Assembly (NCBI RefSeq): GCF_022271405.1
Contig: NZ_JAJNAL010000006.1
Location: forward strand, 1 to 64,000
Source of the DNA: Rhodopseudomonas infernalis
GTDB lineage: Bacteria; Pseudomonadota; Alphaproteobacteria; Rhizobiales; Xanthobacteraceae
Direction: 5' to 3'
DNA: 64,000 nt
Part shown: in pieces, positions 33,198 to 42,128 of the stretch
How positions within the stretch are numbered: the stretch's first letter is position 1
Layout of the letters: every line of letters starts with the position of its first letter
Made by a program: the position numbers and the translations under genes
The notes under the pieces: generated by a model
Databases searched by the model: none
What the model was told of the DNA's origin: nothing
What the model saw: the letters and a program-made list of their open reading frames with translations, nothing else

Positions 33198-33704
33198 ATG
33201 TCGTGGGAGCATGACGATGCACTGCGATCGATGTTCCGGCGTGGCCGACTGCTCAAGCTCGACGACAGCGGCACGCAGCAGAAGGTCGATTTCCGAGGAC
33301 TCAAGAACGAGCAGATGAAGGACGTCGTCCGCGTCCAGCAGCACGGGATCAGCTCATACCCACGCAAGGACGCCGAGGGCGTCATGATCCAGCTCGGCGG
33401 CCGGTCGGACCGAACGCTGTTCATCGGCGGCGAGCATAAGGACGACCGACCGAAGAACCTGAAGGAGGGCAACGCGGTCCTCTACGACGACAAGGGCAAC
33501 GTCGTCTGGATGAAGTCCGGCGACGGCGTCCACGTGACGTCGCAGAAGGGCGAGGTCGAGCTGCGGTCGAGCGACAGCAAGGTGTGGGTCAAGCCGGGCG
33601 ACGGGAAGATGGTCTTCCTCGGCGGCGATGGCACCGACGGAACCTATTCGTTTGTGATGACCGAGGACGGCCCGTCCGTGAACGTGAAGGCAAAGGTCGG
33701 CTGA
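33198..33704 (+). CDS. Baseplate spike protein (Mu gp45-like)
   Basis: This 168-residue protein resembles Mu gp45, the trimeric membrane-piercing spike. RRGRLLKLDDSGTQQKVDFRG and FRGLKNEQMKDVVRVQQHG form the OB-fold, and the C-terminal half has regular short strands (NAVLYDDKGNVVWMKSGDGV, VTSQKGEVELRSSDSKVWV) suited to a beta-helical needle. Gp45 tips usually bind an iron ion by histidines; none are seen at this C-terminus (VNVKAKVG), so tip chemistry may differ. Its stop overlaps the gp46-like gene. Confidence 0.85.
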   Translation: MSWEHDDALRSMFRRGRLLKLDDSGTQQKVDFRGLKNEQMKDVVRVQQHGISSYPRKDAEGVMIQLGGRSDRTLFIGGEHKDDRPKNLKEGNAVLYDDKGNVVWMKSGDGVHVTSQKGEVELRSSDSKVWVKPGDGKMVFLGGDGTDGTYSFVMTEDGPSVNVKAKVG

Positions 33705-34285
33705 TGGGTTCTTCGCTTCGGGTCAGGATCGACGAAGGGTCGGACGAGCAGCCGATCCTGCTGTGGGACAGCGTCTGGCAGCCGTGGAGCGGCTTCGCCG
33801 ATTGGGCGATGGCCGGGCCGGATGAGCCGCAGAACCGCGGCGGGCTGCGGTCCAAGGCCGCGCTGCACACCGCGATCATCATCTCGCTGTTCACCGATCG
33901 GCGGATCGAGAAGGACCACCCGCTCGCCTACCTGGTCGAGGACGGCGATCCGCGCGGCTGGTGGGGAGACGGCGAGGATATCCATGCCGAGCTCGGCGAA
34001 GGCGAGATGGGATCGCTGCTGTGGGTGCTGGCGCGGGCGCCGCTCACCGAAGAGATCCGCCGCTGGGTCGAGGCGCTGGCGATCGAGGCGCTCGCGACGT
34101 TGATCCGACAGGGCGTCGCCGTGCGGATCGAAGCGCAGGCCGTCGCTTACTTCGCGGCGAACCGCGTCGAGCTCGCAATCCAGATCTACGGCCGCGATGG
34201 GTCGAAGGTCTACGACTTCAAGTTCGATGACCTGTGGCGTCAGAGCCTGACGTCGCCCCGGCCGCTTCCGTTCGGTGCGGCCTGA
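33704..34285 (+). CDS. Baseplate protein (Mu gp46 family)
   Basis: This 193-residue protein holds the gp46 signature: ALHTAIIISLFTDRRIEKDHPLA in outline, then GWWGDGEDIHAELG and GSLLWVLARAPLTEE, with the helix VEALAIEALATLIRQG. In Mu, gp46 is one of the wedge proteins that join the hub to the fibres, similar to T4 gp25. It starts at ATG 33704 on the spike gene's stop; a longer frame upstream is a shadow of the spike gene. The J-like protein follows. Confidence 0.86.
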   Translation: MGSSLRVRIDEGSDEQPILLWDSVWQPWSGFADWAMAGPDEPQNRGGLRSKAALHTAIIISLFTDRRIEKDHPLAYLVEDGDPRGWWGDGEDIHAELGEGEMGSLLWVLARAPLTEEIRRWVEALAIEALATLIRQGVAVRIEAQAVAYFAANRVELAIQIYGRDGSKVYDFKFDDLWRQSLTSPRPLPFGAA

Positions 34286-34304
34286 TCTTTCAGAGGTTTT
34301 GCTG

Positions 34305-35432
34305 ATGTATGCGGTCCCGTCTCTCGGCGACTTGATGGCGCGCGCCCGCAAGGCTTTCCGCGCCAACCTGAAGGGCAGCGATGCATGGGTATGGCCGAAC
34401 AACGTCTATGTGTCGGCGAAGGTCATGGCCGGCATGACCTTCGAAGTGTTCGGCTTCGCGTCCTACATCAGCCGGCAGAAGTTCGCCGTCACGGCGCCGG
34501 ACCTCGAAAGCCTGAAGCTGCACGGCGAGGAATTCGGCATCAGTCAGAACCCGGCGGCGCCGGCGCGCGGCAAGGTGATTGTCACGACGGCGGCTGCTTT
34601 TGTGCTCGCCGGGGGCGCGGTGTTTCGCCGGGCCGACGGCGTCGAGTTCATCTCGAAGGATGCCGGCTCCACCACAGGAGCCGGCTCGTTCACGGTCCGG
34701 GTTGAAGCCTCGGCGGACGGAAAGGCCGGCACAACCGAAGCCGGCACGCCGCTCGAAATCGTCTCTGGCGGCACCGGCGATCCAGACGCCTTGGCCGAGG
34801 TCGACAGCGATGGGCTAGCCTACGGCGCCGACGTCGAGGACATTGAGAGCTACCGGGCCCGCATCCTATTTCGCAAGCGCAATCCGCCGCACGGCGGCTC
34901 GGCCGCGGACTACGTGATGTGGGCCGGCCAGGTGCCGGGTGTGTCGTTCTACGCCGATCGGCCGACCGTCTATGTCGAGCGGCTGTGGTCGGGCAACGGC
35001 ACGGTGCGGGTGTTCCCGCTGATGTTCGATCTCTACGACAACGGCATCCCGTCGCCGAGCGATGTCGCGCGTGTCCGCGATCATATCGAGGCTCTGCGCC
35101 CGGCCGGCGCGCGCGTCGCCGTCGCGGCGCCGACCGCGGTCGTGGTCGATGTCGTCATCAGCGGGCTGGCGCCGGATCGCAGCGACGTCCGCGAAGCGGT
35201 TCGCGCCGAACTACGCGATGTGTTCCGTCGTCGCTCCCGCGTCGCCGGTACCGACAGCGAGATCTCGAACATGCCGTATCTGGCCTATCCGGCGTCGTTC
35301 TCCCGCTCGTGGATCTGGCAATCGGTGGCCAATGCGAGCGGCGAGGAGCGCCACGTCATCACCTCGCCGTCCGCCGACGTCGCGCTTGACCCGGGTGAGA
35401 TGGCGGTGCTCGGCACCGTCAGCTTCGTGTGA
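34305..35432 (+). CDS. Baseplate J-like protein (Mu gp47)
   Basis: This 375-residue protein is the wedge protein of the baseplate J family. The N-terminal part (PSLGDLMARARKAFRANL, then WPNNVYVSAKVMAG) leads to RKAF-like and FRRADGVEFISKDAG segments. It continues with SYRARILFRKRNPPHGGSAADYVMWAGQVPGVS, given here in outline, and later a three-stranded domain with VVVDVVISGLAPDRSDV. A CAGAGG site precedes ATG 34305, which I prefer to the GTG at 34275. The next gene overlaps its stop. Confidence 0.9.
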   Translation: MYAVPSLGDLMARARKAFRANLKGSDAWVWPNNVYVSAKVMAGMTFEVFGFASYISRQKFAVTAPDLESLKLHGEEFGISQNPAAPARGKVIVTTAAAFVLAGGAVFRRADGVEFISKDAGSTTGAGSFTVRVEASADGKAGTTEAGTPLEIVSGGTGDPDALAEVDSDGLAYGADVEDIESYRARILFRKRNPPHGGSAADYVMWAGQVPGVSFYADRPTVYVERLWSGNGTVRVFPLMFDLYDNGIPSPSDVARVRDHIEALRPAGARVAVAAPTAVVVDVVISGLAPDRSDVREAVRAELRDVFRRRSRVAGTDSEISNMPYLAYPASFSRSWIWQSVANASGEERHVITSPSADVALDPGEMAVLGTVSFV

Positions 35433-35437
35433 TCGCG

Positions 35438-36088
35438 ATGGCGGCTCGCGACCCCTATCCGGCGACGTTCCGGTGCCTGACGCATGACGATCTCACACAG
35501 GCCGCCATGAAATCGCTGCCGCGTGGCCGCGCCTGGCAGACCCATGAGAGCGGTCCGCAGCCGGGCTCCATCCTGCACGATTACTGGCAAAGCGCGGCCG
35601 AGGTGTTCGCCTTCCTGACGCAGCGGCTCTGCGCGCTGCGCCTTGAATTCTGGTGCGCGACCCACAGCGAGACGCACGATCTGTGGATGGAGGAATACGG
35701 CCTTCCGGATGCCTGCGATCCGTTCCCGGATCTGTGCGCCAAGGTGGCCGCGATTGGCGGTACGCGTTGCGAATACTACGCGGCGATCGCGGCACGCGCC
35801 GGCTGGTCGATCACCTGCCTCGACGATGAACTGACCTGCGGATCGCGGCTCGGTGTTGGCACCAAAGTCGGTAGAATGCGGACAGGGAAGCGCCGCAGCA
35901 GCGAGCTCGTGATCGTTGTCGACCTTGCAGCTAGTCCTTCGTTTTCTGGGCGGCATCGCGCTCCACCAAAAGTGGGGCGGTTCAAAGCTGGTTGGCGGCT
36001 GTGGTGTCCTCCCGACATTGCCCCGTTGGAATGTCTGCTCGCCCGAGTTGTCCACGCTGAAATCAAGATCACTTACGAGGTGTTCTAA
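35438..36088 (+). CDS. Baseplate protein, DUF2313 (Mu gp48-like)
   Basis: This protein has 216 residues from ATG 35438; GTG 35429, which overlaps the J gene stop, is an alternative giving 219. The family pattern is LTQAAMKSLPRGRAW, then FAFLTQRLCALRLEF and ETHDLWMEEYGLPDACDPFPD, which I recognise from DUF2313/YmfQ. In Mu and P2 (gpI) this protein closes the baseplate and attaches fibres. The C-terminal 60 residues are basic and less conserved, and the codon pattern is slightly more A/T there. The fibre gene starts immediately after its stop. Confidence 0.85.
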   Translation: MAARDPYPATFRCLTHDDLTQAAMKSLPRGRAWQTHESGPQPGSILHDYWQSAAEVFAFLTQRLCALRLEFWCATHSETHDLWMEEYGLPDACDPFPDLCAKVAAIGGTRCEYYAAIAARAGWSITCLDDELTCGSRLGVGTKVGRMRTGKRRSSELVIVVDLAASPSFSGRHRAPPKVGRFKAGWRLWCPPDIAPLECLLARVVHAEIKITYEVF

Positions 36089-37315
36089 ATGTTCGACATT
36101 CTCGGTCCTGCCAATGCCGAAGGCGCAGTCACAACGCGGCCCGATGATGATCGGACCTTTGGTGCGTTAGATACGTGGTTCGAAGATTGCACCAGTATCG
36201 ATGCGGGTGACGGGACGGACGTCCGCGCCGCGTTCTTCAACGGCGTCCTTGCCGTCCTTCGCGGCCTGTACCGCATCAATGGTAATCGCCTCGACGGGGT
36301 CACGCCGATCAACGGCGTAGAAGATCGCGACAATGGTCTGAACCGGGCCGTCTACAACCTTGTCCAGCGGGGCAAGACCAACTACGCGCCCGATACCGGC
36401 AGCACGAACGCGATCGTGCTGAATATGTGGGTGCCGCCCATCGAACTCATTGCCGGCCTGCCGCTGAGGACGAAGCTCGCCAACGCGATCACTGGAGCCG
36501 CGACGGTCACCATCGTCGGAGTCGGTACGGTTCCGTTGAAGAACCGCGACGGCTCCGATCTGGTCGCCGGCGTTTACGGCGCCGGCTCCGTCGTCGACAT
36601 GATCTACGACGGCACGAAGCTCGTCGTGCAGAACAATCTGAACGCGTCCGGCAAGGCGCCCGGCGGCTTCATCAAGCGCCGCGTGTTCAGCACGGTCGGA
36701 TCGACGCCTTACGACCCGACACCGGGCACCAGCTACATCGTCGTGACTGTGCTCGGTGGCGGGGGTGGTGGCGGAGGATCCCCGGCCATGGGCGGATCCA
36801 GCTTTGGTGTGGCGGGCGGGGGTGGTGCCGGCGGCGTCGCCATCTCGCAGATCGCTTCCGGGTTCTCTGGTGCTGTTATCACCGTCGGTGGCGGCGGTGG
36901 CGGCGGTGCAGGTGTCGGTGGGGCCACTGGTGGCACGTCTTCCTTCGGCGCCTTCTGCTCTGCCACGGGAGGCGGGGGTGGTGCCTCCCCGGACAACATC
37001 TCCATCGCATCCATGCAGACCGGTGGGGCCGGTGGGGCCGGCACCGGCGGCAACATTTACATCAGCAACGGATCGAGTGGTGTCTATGGAACGGCGCTGT
37101 CCGCCGTCAACCTGGTCTCGGGCCCTGGTGCGTCGTCGCCAGTCACCGGCGGTGGTGGTGGAAACTCGGTGTTCATCTCAGGGGGTGGGTCGAACGGCAA
37201 TCACGCCACGTCGTTCGGCGCTGGCGGCGGCGGCGCATCGGCGGGCAACAGTGCACCCTCGCACTCCGGCGGCAACGGCGGTCAGGGCGTCATCTACATC
37301 GACGAATACGCGTGA
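36089..37315 (+). CDS. Tail fibre with glycine-rich C-terminal adhesin domain
   Basis: This 408-residue protein starts directly after the DUF2313 stop. Residues 1-200 have attachment and linker elements. From about residue 215, TPGTSYIVVTVLGGGGGGGG opens a glycine-rich domain with many runs of Gly (for example GGGGGGGAGVGGATGG) ending in GGNGGQGVIYIDEYA. Such poly-glycine II sandwich domains bind receptors on the cell surface in tail-fibre adhesins of T-even-like phages. The Gly runs (GGTGGC repeats) are a likely site for length change by replication slippage. No chaperone-like small fibre-assembly protein is fused. Confidence 0.82.
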   Translation: MFDILGPANAEGAVTTRPDDDRTFGALDTWFEDCTSIDAGDGTDVRAAFFNGVLAVLRGLYRINGNRLDGVTPINGVEDRDNGLNRAVYNLVQRGKTNYAPDTGSTNAIVLNMWVPPIELIAGLPLRTKLANAITGAATVTIVGVGTVPLKNRDGSDLVAGVYGAGSVVDMIYDGTKLVVQNNLNASGKAPGGFIKRRVFSTVGSTPYDPTPGTSYIVVTVLGGGGGGGGSPAMGGSSFGVAGGGGAGGVAISQIASGFSGAVITVGGGGGGGAGVGGATGGTSSFGAFCSATGGGGGASPDNISIASMQTGGAGGAGTGGNIYISNGSSGVYGTALSAVNLVSGPGASSPVTGGGGGNSVFISGGGSNGNHATSFGAGGGGASAGNSAPSHSGGNGGQGVIYIDEYA

Positions 37316-37323
37316 TCGGAGAA

Positions 37324-37896
37324 ATGACCATGACGACTTACGCCCGCTGCGCCGGTGTCCCCGGCGCAATCCTCGAGCTCGTGCAGCTTCCGGACGGCAT
37401 CACGCCGGCCGATGCCTTCCATCCCGACATCGCTGCTGCGTTCCATGCCTGTCCTCCAGGGGCCGCTGTCGGCGACGTGCTGGCGGAAGACGGCACGTCG
37501 TCGCCGCCGGTCGCGCCGCAGCCGACGAAGGGCGAACTGATCGCCTACGCCAACGCCGCGCAGTGGTCGCTCGTCACCGCAGGGAAGGCGGTGACCGTCG
37601 ATGAGCAGGAGATCCTGTTCGCGACGTCGACGGACGGCCGCAATCTCGACGGCCTGACCCTGATGAACGGCAAAGTCTCGAGGTTGGCGCAGGCCAATCC
37701 GCCGGAAACGGTGCTTTGGCAGATCGGCGCAACCGAGTTTGCGACGATTGACGCTGCTGACTTCGTCACCGCCGCGACCGAGGTCGCTGATTGGGTTCAG
37801 TCGACGTTCGATGCCCTCCCGCAGATCTTCGCCACGATTGAAGCCGGCGAGATCACCACGCTGGCGCAAGTCGACGCCGCGCTGGCGCAGGTCTGA
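37324..37896 (+). CDS. DUF4376-domain protein, tail-fibre associated
   Basis: This 190-residue protein has a C-terminal DUF4376-like domain: PTKGELIAYANAAQWSLVTA, LFATSTDGRNLDGLTLMNGK-like, and the last helices with PETVLWQIGATEF and DWVQSTFDALPQIF. The N-terminal 70 residues are a variable lead containing LELVQLPDGITPADAFHPD. The domain is common in genes next to phage tail fibres and acts probably in fibre assembly. The start at ATG 37324 follows GGAGAAATGACC; another ATG lies two codons later. Confidence 0.75.
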   Translation: MTMTTYARCAGVPGAILELVQLPDGITPADAFHPDIAAAFHACPPGAAVGDVLAEDGTSSPPVAPQPTKGELIAYANAAQWSLVTAGKAVTVDEQEILFATSTDGRNLDGLTLMNGKVSRLAQANPPETVLWQIGATEFATIDAADFVTAATEVADWVQSTFDALPQIFATIEAGEITTLAQVDAALAQV

Positions 37897-37904
37897 GGAC
37901 TGCC

Positions 37905-40316
37905 ATGGGCATCAAGCACAAGAAGCACTCTCCGCGGAACGACACCGCAGACAGCACTATCGTGCAGCCTTCCGATTGGAACGAAGAGCACGAGATCGAC
38001 GGCATGCTGGGCGCGCTGTCTGGTCTAGACGCGACCCCCGGGACCTTCCCCTATGTCAAGCCAAATGGTGATCCGAGCGTAGCCAAACTGACGGAGTTCG
38101 GTCGGGATCTCATCAGCCTTGCCACGGCGGACGATATCCTGCTGGCCCTCGGAATTGGCGACCGTTTGAGGGATGTAGTTAGCGTTCTGGACTACGCCGT
38201 GTCACGCTCGCAGCGGACTGCAATCAGGAATGGCGACGTCGGTATTGAAACTGTGTGGGGCGACGCTGTGGCTGACGCTTCAGCTCGCGGGGTCGGTACC
38301 ATACTAATCCCGGCTGGAAACTTCACAAGTTCATCCGCCGCTCTCTCTAATCCAGGTGTAGTCGTCCGTGGCGAGTATGGAAAGACAGTCATCACCAAGT
38401 ATGGTGATGGCAACGTTTTCCAGACGCATAACGCGCCGCCGGAGGTTTCTGGCGGGCTCATCGGTCTCGATGCTCTGGTCGGCAGTGTCAGCGTGGTCAT
38501 GCAATCTGGACTGGGGGCGAGCTACGCAGTCGGGCAAACCTGCGTTATAATCAGCGAGACCGCTATCGATGCCGGCCAGCCATCAAAGAAGGCGGAGTTC
38601 GTCGATATTCTTGGCGTTAGCGGCGACACGATTACATTTTGGCAACCACTCAAGGACTCCTACCTCGTCGCAGCGACGGCACGACTGCTGCCTGTGTCCC
38701 TGACCGATGGTGTGGCTTACAGCGACGTCGCCTTCGTGATGGACAGCTCACTGACTGGACTGAGCACGACCTATGCCGAGCGGAGCGCGATCGATTTGCG
38801 ATTTTGCCGGCGTCCGCTCGTGCAGGGGGTGCGCGTAAAGGGCCCAATCGCAACGGGAGTTCAGTTGATCGGATGTCGCGGGGCGCTGATTTCGGATTAT
38901 CGCGCGTACGATGGCGGGTCGGCTACGACCGGGACGAGCAGTCCGGAATCGTCAGAAGGGGCGTCAGGTTTTGGGTACGGCATCGGAGAGGGAAACCTCA
39001 ATGAGGGCCTGATAGTTGACCGGCTTTATGCCGAGCGTCTGCGTCACGCCTACACCACCTACGGTCTTGTCGCAGCTTACGGCTGGTCTTATGGGTGTCC
39101 GAGGAATTCACTCATCTCGAACAGCCAGCATATCTCCCCAAAGAACGCTGGCTTTGATACACATCAGACGGGTGATGGTATCACGTTCAGCAATTGCCAC
39201 ACCATCGGAGGGCATTTTGTAGGCTTCCAGATACGATCGAGAGCGACGCGGGTCCTTGGTTGCAGCGCAACCGATACTATCGGCGCCGGGGCTTGGATCA
39301 GGGGCGGCTATTCCGGGTCGACTGGAACTTGCGGTGATCGCAGCGAAGTGTCAAATTTTTCTGCAGTTAGAACCAACTCCGGCGTCACGTTTGATGGCAC
39401 CGATTACCGGGAATACGGCGCCATCGTGGATGATGCGAGAGAAACAATATTGCGAGGTATCAGCGCGCGAGAAGTCGGAGGCCCCATTGTTACAACCGGC
39501 CGGAACGGGGTTGGCGGCAATCTCGAGTATCGCGATCTGCATGGCAAAGACATTTGTCAGCGCACTGTCACTAAGCCATTTGCCGTTGACCTCAGAAACA
39601 TGAACTTCGGGCTTTCTGCTGATATTTCCGAAGTGCGAGTGATCGACACTTCTTCGCTTGTCACTGACATTGTCAAAATCGGCGCCGCAAATAACAACTT
39701 TATTTCGCTGAAGAATGTTCGTGGCGTTGGCAACACTGGACTTGAAGTCTCGGCCGTGTCTGGTGCAATCGTCGATTATGAAGGGTCGCAACTAATCACC
39801 GGTCGCCTGTACGCAACTAGGACAGGAACTGTCATCTCTACAGTCGCTATCCCGGGGGCGGACACTATTTATCTTTACCCGTTCTATGTCGACCATGCCA
39901 GGAAAGTCACGTCCGGATCAGGCAGGGTGGTCACAGGCGGTGCCGGCTCATCGATAAAGGCGGCAGTCTGGCGGAATAGCGCTTTGTCCAATCGGCCGCT
40001 TGGAAGCCCAGTGCTTGTGGACAACGCCGGCGCGTCGACCGCAACCAACAACTCGAACGCAGTTTTAGCGTTCTTTGGATTTCTGCCGACTGGCTGGTAT
40101 TGGATGGGAGTAAAGTGCACGGGGGCGCCCCCCACGATGCTCTCCATCCCAAGCGCGGATCAGTTCATGGCTGCTTTCATGGGAGCTGCTTCTCTCGCAG
40201 CCAATGCTCTGAGTGTGGCATCTACCTACAACAATGCGATGCCAGCATTCGCGGAAGGAGCCGCTTTCACCGAGTTTGTAGGGAACGGGGCGCCAATCAT
40301 CAACCTTGGGCTGTAG
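37905..40316 (+). CDS. Tail spike, probable beta-helix receptor-binding protein
   Basis: This 803-residue protein has a short N-terminal anchor (GIKHKKHSPRNDTADSTIVQ) that appears in other fibres. From about residue 90 a long beta-strand region with many short repeats and Gly/Asn turns begins (GVGTILIPAGNFTSSSAALS), the usual look of pectate-lyase-like spikes. Codons from 38160 on contain clearly more A and T than the rest of the prophage, so this module probably came from another phage. It likely binds and may cut surface polysaccharide; active-site residues cannot be assigned by eye. No companion fibre-assembly gene follows. Confidence 0.75.
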   Translation: MGIKHKKHSPRNDTADSTIVQPSDWNEEHEIDGMLGALSGLDATPGTFPYVKPNGDPSVAKLTEFGRDLISLATADDILLALGIGDRLRDVVSVLDYAVSRSQRTAIRNGDVGIETVWGDAVADASARGVGTILIPAGNFTSSSAALSNPGVVVRGEYGKTVITKYGDGNVFQTHNAPPEVSGGLIGLDALVGSVSVVMQSGLGASYAVGQTCVIISETAIDAGQPSKKAEFVDILGVSGDTITFWQPLKDSYLVAATARLLPVSLTDGVAYSDVAFVMDSSLTGLSTTYAERSAIDLRFCRRPLVQGVRVKGPIATGVQLIGCRGALISDYRAYDGGSATTGTSSPESSEGASGFGYGIGEGNLNEGLIVDRLYAERLRHAYTTYGLVAAYGWSYGCPRNSLISNSQHISPKNAGFDTHQTGDGITFSNCHTIGGHFVGFQIRSRATRVLGCSATDTIGAGAWIRGGYSGSTGTCGDRSEVSNFSAVRTNSGVTFDGTDYREYGAIVDDARETILRGISAREVGGPIVTTGRNGVGGNLEYRDLHGKDICQRTVTKPFAVDLRNMNFGLSADISEVRVIDTSSLVTDIVKIGAANNNFISLKNVRGVGNTGLEVSAVSGAIVDYEGSQLITGRLYATRTGTVISTVAIPGADTIYLYPFYVDHARKVTSGSGRVVTGGAGSSIKAAVWRNSALSNRPLGSPVLVDNAGASTATNNSNAVLAFFGFLPTGWYWMGVKCTGAPPTMLSIPSADQFMAAFMGAASLAANALSVASTYNNAMPAFAEGAAFTEFVGNGAPIINLGL

Positions 40317-40453
40317 AATTAGCAGCGCCGACCATTGTTAGTCGCCGCTCCGGCTCGGCGGCGCGGCGCAGATGGACTGTGCATGGGACTGGTAGTCCTC
40401 AACGCAAGCGTGGGCCACCACGCTCCCGATGTCGGCCGATCATGGAGAACAAG

Positions 40454-41494
40454 ATGCCAATCAAACTCACGGCCGCCGACTGGCGGGCGATCTTCCCGCG
40501 CGCGCCGCAGCAGGTGATCGACGCGTTCGCAGTCAAGCAGTCCGCGCTCGACAAGGCCGGCATCACCGCGACCAAGACACGCCTCGCGTATTTCCTCGCC
40601 AACATCGAGCATGAGTGCGGCGGGTTCACCATCCCGAACCTGACCGAGAACATCAACTACACGGCCGCGCGGATGGCGGCTGTGTGGCCGAACCGGTTCA
40701 AGAGCGCTGCGGCGGTGCAGGCCAAATTCGGCACGTCCAAGGGCTGGCAGACCAAGGCGTTTAACGACATCTACGGCGGCCGCATGGGCAACCGGCCGGG
40801 CACGTCGGACGGCTCGCGCTACATCGGGCGCGGCGGACCGCAATGGACCGGCCGCGACGGCTACGCGGCGCTGGAGCGGATCACCGGCCTGCCGGCTGTG
40901 ATGAGCCCGGAGATCGCGTCGCGGCTCGACCTGCAACCGGAGATCTGCGCGGCGTTCTGGCAGTGGAAGGGGCTCAATCGCTTCGCCGACGCGGGCGACT
41001 TCGTCGGCTGCGTGAAGGCCTGGAATGGCGGCACCAACGGCATGGCAGACCGAAAGGCGCAGATGGCCGGCAACGATCCGATCATCAAGCGGCTGCAGGT
41101 GGTGTCCGACCAGGCTGCGGCGATCCCGGATCCGAAGGCGGCGCCGGTGAGCAAGCGTGAGGCTTTGGTGGGCAGCGCCGTCGGCACGACCTCGGCTGCG
41201 GTCGCGACCGGCGTGCAGCAGGGGTGGGGCTGGGAAGCCTGGCTGGTCGCGGCGTTGGTGCTGGTCGCTGTGGCGGCCCTCAGTGGCGCGGCGTGGTGGT
41301 GGTGGCGGCGCCGCAAGGCCGCGGCGACTGAAACGCTGCCGGCTCCGTCGCTGGCGGCGTCCCAGACGGTGGCGGATGCGCCCGCAATGGATGCCCCGAT
41401 GCCGCCGGCGGCGAAGCCGCGGCGCAAGCGCCGGCCGGCCGCCGCGAAGACGTCCGCGCCCAAGCGCAAAACCTCCAAGCGAAAGGCGGCCTGA
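40454..41494 (+). CDS. Glycoside hydrolase 19 endolysin with C-terminal membrane anchor
   Basis: This 346-residue protein starts at ATG 40454 after GGAG. The GH19 lysozyme/chitinase-like domain fills 1-215: AYFLANIEHECGGF holds the expected catalytic Glu near 55, NYTAARMAAVWPNRF and GSRYIGRGGPQWTGR follow as in the family. Unlike most such endolysins it has a membrane helix near 260-280 (AWLVAALVLVAVAALSGAAW) and a Lys/Arg/Ala/Pro-rich tail of 60 residues. The tail would keep the enzyme at the membrane or aid translocation. It cuts peptidoglycan at the end of infection. Holin genes follow immediately. Confidence 0.88.
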   Translation: MPIKLTAADWRAIFPRAPQQVIDAFAVKQSALDKAGITATKTRLAYFLANIEHECGGFTIPNLTENINYTAARMAAVWPNRFKSAAAVQAKFGTSKGWQTKAFNDIYGGRMGNRPGTSDGSRYIGRGGPQWTGRDGYAALERITGLPAVMSPEIASRLDLQPEICAAFWQWKGLNRFADAGDFVGCVKAWNGGTNGMADRKAQMAGNDPIIKRLQVVSDQAAAIPDPKAAPVSKREALVGSAVGTTSAAVATGVQQGWGWEAWLVAALVLVAVAALSGAAWWWWRRRKAAATETLPAPSLAASQTVADAPAMDAPMPPAAKPRRKRRPAAAKTSAPKRKTSKRKAA

Positions 41495-41495
41495 G

Positions 41496-42128
41496 ATGGC
41501 GATCGATCTCGGACGATACGCGTGGATCGCCAAGACGGCGATCGACTTCGGCTTTCCGATCCTCGGCACTGCGCTCGGCATGCCGGGGCCGGTGTCGGAG
41601 TTCGCGGCTTCGCGCATCAAGTCGGCGCTCGGTCTTTCGTCGAAAGCATCGCCGGAAGACGTCAGCAACGCAATCGCCGCCGATCCGGACGTGGCCAAGG
41701 CGCAGCTGTCGGCTGCCGAGTCCGAGGTTGCGGCGAAGTACGCCTACCTGACGCGGATCGTCGAGGTGCAGGCGGACGTGGCCAAGGAGCAGATCGACCA
41801 GGTCAACGAGACCATCCGGGCAGAGACTGCCGCGCAGGCGGCCACGCCGGACCGATGGTGGGGCCATTGGCGGACATGGATGGCCTACGAGCTCGCGATC
41901 GAATGCCCGTTCTGGGCGGCGTTGATCGTCTGGTGCGTCGTCGCCGGCAAGATCAACGAGCTGGTGGGGGCGACTTCGGTTCTCACCGTGTGGTGGGGCG
42001 CGCGGTTCGGCGTCCTCGGCGTGCACGTCTGGACCGGCAGCAACGAGCGCCAGACCGCGATCACCGGGCAGCCGGTCGGCGGCGTCGTCTCGGCCGTGAC
42101 GACGGCGGTGGCAGGTCGAAGGAAATGA
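41496..42128 (+). CDS. Phage holin, three-transmembrane type
   Basis: This 210-residue protein has an amphipathic N-terminal half (residues 1-115, helices with DVAKAQLSAAESEVAAKY). It then has TPDRWWGHWRTWMAYELAIEC and membrane segments around 127-185, ending TGSNERQTAITGQ. The block WWGHWR to WWGARFGVLGVHVWTG is the pattern of the 3TM holins found beside GH19 endolysins in alphaproteobacterial phages and gene transfer agents. It forms the lesions that let the endolysin reach the wall. It starts one base after the endolysin stop and overlaps the next gene. Confidence 0.82.
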   Translation: MAIDLGRYAWIAKTAIDFGFPILGTALGMPGPVSEFAASRIKSALGLSSKASPEDVSNAIAADPDVAKAQLSAAESEVAAKYAYLTRIVEVQADVAKEQIDQVNETIRAETAAQAATPDRWWGHWRTWMAYELAIECPFWAALIVWCVVAGKINELVGATSVLTVWWGARFGVLGVHVWTGSNERQTAITGQPVGGVVSAVTTAVAGRRK

